Position numbers and translations under genes: made by a program. Below, piece after piece: positions 22,693 through 28,476 of a stretch of 28,476 bases of DNA. Numbering within the stretch: position 1 is the stretch's first letter; every line of letters starts with the position of its first letter. The notes below the pieces were generated by a model. The model did not search any database. It was not told where the DNA came from and worked only from the letters and a program-made list of their open reading frames with translations. The stretch is from DAOMFM01 sp035429825 (lineage in GTDB: Bacteria; Acidobacteriota; Blastocatellia; UBA7656; JADIYM01), in assembly GCA_044224215.1 (NCBI GenBank), contig JBGAKX010000051.1:1-28476 (forward strand). The letters are read 5' to 3'.

Positions 22693-24471
22693 ATGTTGAA
22701 GCGATTGCTTGTATTTGGAGTACTGATGTCGTTCGCGTTGTCGAGCGTCCCCGATGGGTTTGGGCAACGGCGACGGACGACGACCCGGCCAACGCAGGCC
22801 GCGGCGCCTGCGGCAGCGCCCGCTTCGGCCGTCAAGCAATTATCCGGTCCGCTCGGCGCGTACTTTCCGGCCGACACGTTCGCGTACGTCGAGGTCGGCG
22901 ATCTGGCTGAGGTCGTCGAGCAGATCGGTGGTGTTGGTTATGTCTACAACCTGATGCGCCAGGCCGCGGAAAGCGTTGGCGGATCGGGGAATCCCGGGAA
23001 GCTCCCGCTGACGGAGGAGCAGTTTCGCGGGCTGCTCGGCTGTTCGTTCGCTCTTGGCATATCGATTCCGCCGGGCTCCAAGCTCGTGAGCGGCGACGTG
23101 CAGCCGTCGATCGCCGGTGTGATCCGCACACCGTCCGCCGAAGTGCTCGAGACACTGCAGGGCTTCATCGCAGACGCGGCAAAGACGCGTCCCGCGACGG
23201 CCGCCAAGCCACGAGTGACCAGGATTGCCGGCGTGAGCGTCACGACGTATCCGGATCCGAAACCCGACAACTCGTTCTCGTACGCGACCATCGGCAACGA
23301 CATCGTCGTCGGCGACACCAAGGGAATCACCGCGTTTCTGAGCGGCGTTGCGGACCCGCGTGCAAAGCACCTCGGCGACGTCCCCGGTTACGTGACGGCA
23401 TCCGCGCGTGTTCCCGGAAGCCGCGTGCTGTTCGCCTACCTGAACGGCGGTCCGCTCGTGAAGGCGTTCAACGACGGGATTGACGCGTCGATGGCGACGG
23501 GCGGAAAGCCGTCGCCGTCGGGCGATTTCGTGAAGGCGCTGGTTGGAATGAACGCCGTCCGCGGCGGCAGCCTGACGGCCGTGTCCGAGGGAACGTCGAT
23601 GGCCATCCAGGCCGCCGTCGAGATGGACCGCACGAAGCCGGGCCTCCTGTCGATTCTTTCGGATCCGCCAACGATCTCGTCGAGAGGATCGGCGCTCGTC
23701 GCGGATGACACGGACATGCTGTACGTGACGAGTTTCGACCTGATCAGGATCTACGATTTCGTGATGGCGATCATGACGCCTGAGCGTGCAAAGGCGCTCG
23801 GAGTAACGCCCGGCGAGCTTGCGGGCTACTTCGAGGCAAAGACTGGCGTGAAGTTCCGCCAAGAGTTTCTCGCCGCGCTTGGCAGCGAGGTCATCGTCGC
23901 GTCGAGCATCGTGCAGACGGACACGATGACGAACGTCTCGATCGAGGCGCAGGCAAAGCCGAAGGTCGATTACCGGTTCGTGGTGCTGTTCGAGACGCGA
24001 AACCCGGACGTCGTCACCAAGTGCACATCCGCGCTTGTCGGTTCGGAATCGGACCCGATCAAGACCGAGACGATCGACGGTGTCGACGTGTGGAGCAACT
24101 CGACGATCGCGTGGACGTACATCGAAGGATTCTGTCTGACGGGCGAGAAGGGCGAAGTGCTGCGCACGCTCGCCGCGATCAAGGACCGGCGAACGCTCGG
24201 TTCGACGCCGGCGTTTGCGGCGTCGTCGAGCACGCTGCCGAACAACGCGATCACTGCGATGTACATGTCGCCCAGGCTGTTCGAGCTCGCCGCGAAGGAA
24301 GCCGAGGTCGACAGGAACATGCCGAACGCGTTGACCGCATTCCCGAACGGATTGTTTCTGTCCGTGCAGAAGGACGAGAACGGGTTGTATACGAACTTCT
24401 CGGTGCCGTTGCCGAACCTGAGGTTGCTGCTCGAGAAGGAGAAGCAGACGGCGGGAGTCGTGCGGCCGTAG
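22693..24471 (+). CDS. Exported DUF3352-like protein
   Basis: A 592-residue protein with a signal peptide (LKRLLVFGVLMSFALSSVPDGFG, about 1-24), a short Arg/Thr/Ala-rich linker and one large globular domain starting at GAYFPADTFAYVEVGDLAEVV. The opening 'potential of a substrate to be a parameter' style PADT..YVEV segment and several YLNGGPLVKAF / SFDLIRIYDFV / VVLFETRNPDVVTK repeats resemble DUF3352, a periplasmic family of unknown function. The ATG at 22693 follows GGAGGAATC closely; a GTG at 22675 is an alternative with no better site. It is probably co-transcribed with the kinase gene and so could act in the same envelope-sensing pathway; this is an inference from position only. Confidence 0.7.
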   Translation: MLKRLLVFGVLMSFALSSVPDGFGQRRRTTTRPTQAAAPAAAPASAVKQLSGPLGAYFPADTFAYVEVGDLAEVVEQIGGVGYVYNLMRQAAESVGGSGNPGKLPLTEEQFRGLLGCSFALGISIPPGSKLVSGDVQPSIAGVIRTPSAEVLETLQGFIADAAKTRPATAAKPRVTRIAGVSVTTYPDPKPDNSFSYATIGNDIVVGDTKGITAFLSGVADPRAKHLGDVPGYVTASARVPGSRVLFAYLNGGPLVKAFNDGIDASMATGGKPSPSGDFVKALVGMNAVRGGSLTAVSEGTSMAIQAAVEMDRTKPGLLSILSDPPTISSRGSALVADDTDMLYVTSFDLIRIYDFVMAIMTPERAKALGVTPGELAGYFEAKTGVKFRQEFLAALGSEVIVASSIVQTDTMTNVSIEAQAKPKVDYRFVVLFETRNPDVVTKCTSALVGSESDPIKTETIDGVDVWSNSTIAWTYIEGFCLTGEKGEVLRTLAAIKDRRTLGSTPAFAASSSTLPNNAITAMYMSPRLFELAAKEAEVDRNMPNALTAFPNGLFLSVQKDENGLYTNFSVPLPNLRLLLEKEKQTAGVVRP

Positions 24472-24482
24472 GGATTCAACCG

Positions 24483-24564
24483 AACCACACGCAAAGACGC
24501 AGAGACGCAAAGGCGCAGAGGATCCCGGTATCGTCTTTGCGGCTTGGCGTCTTTGCGTTTGGTT
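24483..24564. terminator. Nested inverted repeat after the DUF3352-like gene
   Basis: ACGCAAAGACGC (24489-24500) pairs perfectly with GCGTCTTTGCGT (24547-24558). The stem extends outward through AACCA/TGGTT with one mismatch (17 of 18 pairs). Inside it, CGCAAAG (24504-24510) pairs with CTTTGCG (24535-24541). A T-rich tail (TTTGTATTTT) follows. It is read as a terminator built from the same CGCAAAGACGC repeat that occurs at 17615. The rest of the 195-nt gap to 24666 shows only a weak TTGCAG-15-TACTCT promoter candidate (24595-24621) for the Rieske gene. Confidence 0.6.
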
Positions 24565-24666
24565 TGTATTTTCGATTGAATTCGATTCTCCTTCTTGCAG
24601 CGGGGCGATCGGCTGTACTCTGGCGTCGCTCCCGCTGCACCATAGCCTGGTTCCCGGAGTGACCTC

Positions 24667-25179
24667 TTGAATCGACGCGGTTTTCTCGGAATCGTCTCAC
24701 TCGGTCTCGGCGCCATTGTCGGTGCCGCCGCGGCACTCACAGGGCTCGTATTCGTCGTCGCGCCCGCTCTCAAACGCGGCGCGGCCGCGGAGGGCGACGG
24801 CGCGTGGTCGCGGGTCCCGCCCGGAGACGTCGCCGCCGACAGTCCTCGGCGTGTCACCGTCGACGTCGCCACCGACGCAGGCTGGGCGACGACGATGACG
24901 ACGGGCGCCGTGTTTCTCGATCGCGGTGCGAACGGGCAACCGCTGTGCTTCTCCGCGCGCTGCCCGCACGAGGGCTGCCAGGTCGCGTGGAAGCCGGACG
25001 CCAGCCAGTACGTCTGTCCGTGCCACAACAGCGTCTTTGCGCGTGACGGCGCGCGTGTCTCCGGACCGACGCAGCGCGGCCTCGATCCGCTCGATGTTCG
25101 AACAACCGATTCCGGCGACGTCGAGGTGCGGTACGCGATGTTCGCGCTCGACTCGGCCGCCCGGGTTCGGGTCGGTTAG
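24667..25179 (+). CDS. Rieske iron-sulfur protein of a quinol:cytochrome c oxidoreductase
   Basis: A 170-residue electron-transfer protein. The N-terminus MNRRGFLG has the twin-arginine pair, followed by a membrane anchor (about 8-34), so it is probably Tat-exported and held in the inner membrane. The [2Fe-2S] ligands are Cys99 and His101 (CPHEGC) and Cys117 and His120 (CPCH); Cys104 and Cys119 form the usual disulfide. It takes electrons from quinol at the Qo site of cytochrome b and passes them to cytochrome c. The start is TTG at 24667, preceded by GGAG at about 9 nt; no in-frame ATG gives the RR motif. The cytochrome gene begins 7 nt after its stop. Confidence 0.94.
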   Translation: MNRRGFLGIVSLGLGAIVGAAAALTGLVFVVAPALKRGAAAEGDGAWSRVPPGDVAADSPRRVTVDVATDAGWATTMTTGAVFLDRGANGQPLCFSARCPHEGCQVAWKPDASQYVCPCHNSVFARDGARVSGPTQRGLDPLDVRTTDSGDVEVRYAMFALDSAARVRVG

Positions 25180-25186
25180 TCGCCGT

Positions 25187-26608
25187 ATGGACGCGCCTCA
25201 GCTTCTCAGCCGGCTCGGCGACTGGATCGACGAACGGACCGGCATGCGCGCGCTCGTGTCGGCCGCGCTCGACGAGCCGATCCCCGGCGGTCCGCGCTGG
25301 GCGTACGTGTTTGGCAGCGCGCTGCTGACGACGCTGCTGTTGCAGGCGGTCACCGGCGTGCTGCTCACGTTCTACTATGTGCCGTCGGTCGATCACGCGC
25401 ACACGACCGTTGCATACGTGCAGAAGGTCGTGCCACTCGGCTGGCTCGTGCGGGGCGTGCACTACTACGGCGCAAGCGCGGTCATCATCGTGATGCTGCT
25501 GCACCTGACGCAGGTCTTTGTCTGGGGCGCGTACAAACAGCGCCGGGAAGCGCTGTGGCTCGTCGGCGTGATTCTGCTGCAACTGCTTCTGGGTTTTGGC
25601 TTTACCGGATACCTGCTCCCGTGGGACCAGAAGGCGTACTTTGGAACGCAGGTAGCTGGTGGCATCGCCGGCAGCATACCCGCGATCGGCGCTCAACTGT
25701 CGCAGGCGCTGCTCGGCGGCGCGGGCGTCGGCCAGCCCACGCTGTCGCGGTTCTTCTCGATCCACGTCTTTGTGCTGCCCGCGCTCACCGTGCTTCTGAT
25801 CGTCGTGCATCTCTACCTCTTCCGCCACGCCGGCCCGGCCGGCCCGATGGACGACGTGGAGCGCGACCGCGAGTCGGGAGGGCGCTTCTATCCACGACAG
25901 TTCTTCATGGACACGGTCGTGTCGGTGGCAATTGCGGGCGCGCTCGCGTGGCTGGCGTCCGCCGAACCCGCGCTGCTCGGGCCAAAGGCAGATCCATCGG
26001 CCGGTTTTGTGCCGCGTCCCGAGTGGTACTTCCTGTGGACGTTCCAACTGCTCAAGTACATGCCGGCGTTTGTCGGTGGCGTTGTCGTGCCGGGCGTGAT
26101 CTTTACTGCGCTGGCGCTCGTCCCGTTCGTCGACCGCTCGCCGCTGCGGGCCATCCGACCGCGCGCGGTTCCGGTCGGAATCTTTGTCATCGTGCTGGCG
26201 GCGATCGGCGTGCTGACGGCGCGCGCCCTCAGGGAGGACGCGAACAATCTGCGCATCGGCGAGCAGCACGAGGAAGCGCGCCGCTTCATGGCCGAACCGT
26301 TCACACCCGACGTGATCGGCAGGCACGCACCGGGCGACGGCGCGACGGCAGCGGTTTCGCTCCCGCCTGCGCTGTTCACCGAGAACTGCGCCGGATGTCA
26401 TGGAACCGGCGCGGAAGGAAAGATCGGTCCGCGCCTCATCGGGATCACCGTCCGGCCAGGACGCTCGGCCGACGACATCGTCAAACTGCTTGCGAACCCG
26501 GGCTCGTATGGTTTAAAGCCTGCGATGCCAACATTTACTAATTTGTCTGAGGCGGAGCGACGCGAGATTGCGACGTGGCTGGAAAAGACGGCGCCTCGTG
26601 CGCCTTGA
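25187..26608 (+). CDS. Cytochrome b6-type protein fused to subunit-IV-like region and cytochrome c
   Basis: A 473-residue fusion. The first part is a four-helix cytochrome b with heme pairs His92/His106 (13 residues between) and His193/His208 (14 between); the 14-residue gap is the b6f pattern, while bc1 has 13. A subunit-IV-like region has PEWY (278-281) and three more helices. The C-terminus is a class-I cytochrome c with CAGCH (401-405) and probable axial Met447 (KPAMPTF). There is no Cys before residue 401, so the covalent heme-c(i) attachment of chloroplast b6 is absent. The ATG at 25187 is chosen from the family start; the frame is open upstream through the Rieske gene. The upstream Rieske partner makes a two-gene quinol:cytochrome c oxidoreductase. 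Confidence 0.94.
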   Translation: MDAPQLLSRLGDWIDERTGMRALVSAALDEPIPGGPRWAYVFGSALLTTLLLQAVTGVLLTFYYVPSVDHAHTTVAYVQKVVPLGWLVRGVHYYGASAVIIVMLLHLTQVFVWGAYKQRREALWLVGVILLQLLLGFGFTGYLLPWDQKAYFGTQVAGGIAGSIPAIGAQLSQALLGGAGVGQPTLSRFFSIHVFVLPALTVLLIVVHLYLFRHAGPAGPMDDVERDRESGGRFYPRQFFMDTVVSVAIAGALAWLASAEPALLGPKADPSAGFVPRPEWYFLWTFQLLKYMPAFVGGVVVPGVIFTALALVPFVDRSPLRAIRPRAVPVGIFVIVLAAIGVLTARALREDANNLRIGEQHEEARRFMAEPFTPDVIGRHAPGDGATAAVSLPPALFTENCAGCHGTGAEGKIGPRLIGITVRPGRSADDIVKLLANPGSYGLKPAMPTFTNLSEAERREIATWLEKTAPRAP

Positions 26609-26634
26609 CGGCTTCCGCGCGTGGCCGCTAGACT
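26605..26634 (+). promoter_or_regulatory. Promoter of rpsU, overlapping the cytochrome stop codon
   Basis: TTGACG (26605-26610) and TAGACT (26629-26634) with an 18-nt spacer. The TGA of the cytochrome gene (26606-26608) is inside the -35. Transcription would begin near 26641, 34 nt before the rpsU start. Confidence 0.55.
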
Positions 26635-26660
26635 CCCGGTTTCGCCATTTCGGCCAGGAA

Positions 26661-26668
26661 GGAGGTGA
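26661..26668 (+). promoter_or_regulatory. Full-length Shine-Dalgarno site of rpsU
   Basis: GGAGGTGA is a complete match to the 16S rRNA 3' end, 6 nt before a TTG codon. It fixes the rpsU start at TTG 26675 although that codon is weak. Confidence 0.85.
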
Positions 26669-26674
26669 CACGGT

Positions 26675-26878
26675 TTGGCCATTGTTGAAGTTCATCCGAA
26701 CGAGAACCTCGAGAGCGCTCTCAGGCGTTTCAAGCGGCGCGTTCAGGTTGAAGGCATCATCACGGATGTGAAGAAGCGCGCCTTCTACCTCTCGCCCAGC
26801 GAGAAGCGACGGATCAAGTCGGCGCTCGCGCGCCGGCGCGATGCGCGCAAGCGGCGCTACAGGAACTCGAAGGCCTAA
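26675..26878 (+). CDS. rpsU: Small ribosomal subunit protein bS21
   Basis: A 67-residue, strongly basic protein (VEVHPNENLESALRRFKRRV..., then KRAFYLSPSEKRRIKSALARRRDARKRRYRNSKA) with the normal bS21 length and sequence. It binds 16S rRNA near the platform of the 30S subunit and affects initiation on some mRNAs. It starts with TTG but has a perfect GGAGGTGA site 6 nt upstream. It has its own promoter and a strong terminator, so it is a monocistronic unit between the cytochrome genes and ligA. Confidence 0.96.
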   Translation: MAIVEVHPNENLESALRRFKRRVQVEGIITDVKKRAFYLSPSEKRRIKSALARRRDARKRRYRNSKA

Positions 26879-26897
26879 CCGCCACCGCAGTTCGGTC

Positions 26898-26950
26898 AAA
26901 TGCCACGAATCACGCGAGCCAGTCGCGTGGTTCGTGGCATTTGCGTTTTT
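26898..26950 (+). terminator. Rho-independent terminator of rpsU
   Basis: Arms of 20 nt (26898-26917 and 26923-26942) pair along their whole length with one T/G wobble around the loop GCCAG, then GCG and five T (26946-26950). The arms contain GCCACGAATCACGCGA and its complement. It lies 20 nt after the rpsU stop and 30 nt before ligA. Confidence 0.88.
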
Positions 26951-26979
26951 CGAAGCACCTGCGATATCAAGGCGGGACC

Positions 26980-28476
26980 ATGGCGACGCGACACGACGAC
27001 ACCGAGACCCTCGAGCAGCGGGCAGCACGGCTCCGTGACGAGATCCGCTTTCACAACGAGCGCTACTACGTTCACGAGGATCCCGTCATCTCGGACGTCG
27101 AATACGACGCGCTGGTGAAGGAACTCGAGGCGCTCGAGGCCGAGCACCCCGAGCTCGTCACCGAGGACAGTCCGACCCAGCGCGTGTCGGGGCGCGCGAC
27201 CGAGACATTCGCAAAGTACGTGCACGCGACACCGATGATGTCGCTCGACAACACCTACTCGATCGACGAGCTGCGGGCGTGGGACGCGCGCGTCAGCAAG
27301 GGGCTTGGAGGCGAGAACTACACGTTCGTCGCCGAGCTCAAGATCGACGGGCTCTCCATTTCGATCGGATACGACGTGGCAGGGACCTTTGTGCGTGGAG
27401 TGACGCGTGGCGACGGCGTGCAGGGCGAAATCGTCACCGAGAACATCCGAACGATTCAGGCGCTTCCGAAACGGCTGCCGCCGTCCGCGCGCGCCAAGAT
27501 GCCCGCCGGAGCGGAGGTCGAAGTGCGCGGCGAGGTCTACCTGTCGCGTGCGGAGTTCCGCCGGATCAATGCCGAATGCGAGGAGGAGGGGATTCGCAGG
27601 TTCGCAAATCCGCGGAACGCCGCGTCGGGCTCGCTTCGTCAGAAGGATCCGTCGGTCACTGCCGCGCGGAAGATCGCCTTGTTCGCCTATGACCTGTTCG
27701 CGGCGGGAGAGAAGCCGCTCGCGTCGCACGCCGAGACGCTCGAATGGCTGCGATCGGCAAAGATTCCCGTGAATCCCGAGTTCCGGTTGTGCTCGTCGAT
27801 CGACGAGGTCATCGCGTTCTGCGAGGAGTTCGGCGAGCGCCGCGACGCGCTCGACTACGAGATCGACGGAGTCGTCGTGAAGGTCGACAGCGTCGCGCAG
27901 CAGCAGCGGCTCGGGTTTACGTCAAAGGCGCCGCGGTGGGCAGTCGCGTACAAGTTTCCGGCGCGCCAGGTCACGACGCGCCTGAACGACATTACGATCC
28001 AGGTCGGACTGACCGGTGCGATGACGCCAGTCGCCGAGCTCGAGCCGGTGCTGCTGGCCGGGTCGACGGTGTCGCGCTCGACGCTTCATAACGAGGACGA
28101 GATACGGCGGCTCGACGCGCGCGTCGGCGACTACGTCCTGATCGAGAAGAGCGGGGACGTCATCCCGCGGGTGGTCAAGGTGATCCTGGACCGGCGCGAG
28201 CCGGGTCTCGAACCGTTCGTGTTTCCGACGGACTGCCCGGCATGCGGGACGCCGTCCGTGCGTCCCGAGGGCGAGGTCGTGCGACGCTGCCCGAATCCGG
28301 CGTGTCCGGCAAAGCGGCACGCTGCGCTGATCCGCTTCAAGTCGCGCAAGGCGATGAACATCGAGAAGCTCGGCGAGGTCATCGTTGCACGGCTGCTCGA
28401 GAGCGGCCTGGTCGCGGATGCGGCGGACATTTACGCGCTCAATGCCGATCAGCTGGTCGGCCTCGAGCGCATGGGC
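26980..28476 (+). CDS. ligA: NAD+-dependent DNA ligase (5' part; runs off the window)
   Basis: 499 codons are open to the right edge, about three quarters of a usual 670-residue LigA. The enzyme seals nicks in DNA during replication and repair by first transferring AMP from NAD+ to a lysine. Domain Ia has the NAD-binding YY.....SD.EYD segment (Tyr29-Asp43), then the adenylation motif ELKIDG with Lys121, an OB fold and the four-cysteine zinc finger (CPAC ... CPNPAC). The window ends in the helix-hairpin-helix region at LVGLERMG. The ATG at 26980 has AAGGCGG just upstream. A possible TTGCGT-18-TATCAA promoter overlaps the rpsU terminator tail, but this is weak. Confidence 0.96.
   Translation, partial: MATRHDDTETLEQRAARLRDEIRFHNERYYVHEDPVISDVEYDALVKELEALEAEHPELVTEDSPTQRVSGRATETFAKYVHATPMMSLDNTYSIDELRAWDARVSKGLGGENYTFVAELKIDGLSISIGYDVAGTFVRGVTRGDGVQGEIVTENIRTIQALPKRLPPSARAKMPAGAEVEVRGEVYLSRAEFRRINAECEEEGIRRFANPRNAASGSLRQKDPSVTAARKIALFAYDLFAAGEKPLASHAETLEWLRSAKIPVNPEFRLCSSIDEVIAFCEEFGERRDALDYEIDGVVVKVDSVAQQQRLGFTSKAPRWAVAYKFPARQVTTRLNDITIQVGLTGAMTPVAELEPVLLAGSTVSRSTLHNEDEIRRLDARVGDYVLIEKSGDVIPRVVKVILDRREPGLEPFVFPTDCPACGTPSVRPEGEVVRRCPNPACPAKRHAALIRFKSRKAMNIEKLGEVIVARLLESGLVADAADIYALNADQLVGLERMG

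Noticed and set aside
24926..25186. Extended N-terminus for the cytochrome b fusion
   Set aside because: The extension is an Arg/Ser-rich out-of-frame reading of the Rieske gene.
24854..26401. 515-codon minus-strand open frame opposite the Rieske and cytochrome genes
   Set aside because: His/Arg/Gln-rich translation without domains; heme and Fe-S motifs are on the plus strand.

Overview
The window is about 28.5 kb of dense, GC-rich bacterial chromosome. It has short intergenic gaps, frequent 4-base start/stop overlaps, TTG and GTG starts, and few but strong Shine-Dalgarno sites. Flavin-dependent thymidylate synthase, bS21, a long glutamine-dependent NAD synthetase, a membrane Ser/Thr kinase with a WD40 sensor domain and a Rieske/cytochrome b-c fusion together suggest a Gram-negative (outer-membrane) soil or sediment lineage such as Acidobacteriota (Vicinamibacteria-like). 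This placement is an inference from gene content; no 16S gene is present. No tRNA, rRNA, IS element, phage gene or CRISPR array is visible.

Layout: (1) positions 1-375 hold the 3' end of an unknown gene, a strong inverted repeat and a small zinc-ribbon gene. (2) Positions 534-9253 hold a tightly coupled five-gene efflux operon: TetR regulator, membrane-fusion protein, RND pump, TolC-like outer-membrane channel and a 14-TM MFS pump. A promoter and an imperfect dyad operator lie just upstream. (3) Positions 9266-12032 hold an unknown small protein, thyX and a lipoprotein of the sorbosone/PQQ-type sugar dehydrogenase class. (4) Positions 12047-14372 (minus) hold nadE followed by a small DUF883/YqjD-like membrane protein. 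(5) Positions 14475-17550 hold a secreted seven-blade FG-GAP protein, a small lipoprotein and an S26-type signal-peptidase-like protein in which the catalytic serine position is alanine. (6) Positions 17633-20496 (minus) hold an ABC-2 exporter (ATPase, permease) followed by uppP. (7) Positions 20649-24471 hold a membrane Ser/Thr kinase with a complete seven-blade WD40 propeller, then a secreted DUF3352-like protein. (8) Positions 24667-26608 hold a Rieske protein and a b6-type cytochrome b fused to a cytochrome c domain. (9) Positions 26675-28476 hold rpsU, a textbook terminator and the first 499 codons of ligA.

Most of the window is housekeeping or common envelope and efflux functions. The items most worth a second look are the serine-less S26 protein, the compact two-gene quinol:cytochrome c oxidoreductase with b6f-like heme spacing, the combined RND+MFS operon, the ABC-uppP coupling, and the intergenic palindromes and repeats at gene junctions. 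I do not see convincing evidence of an entirely new multi-gene system.
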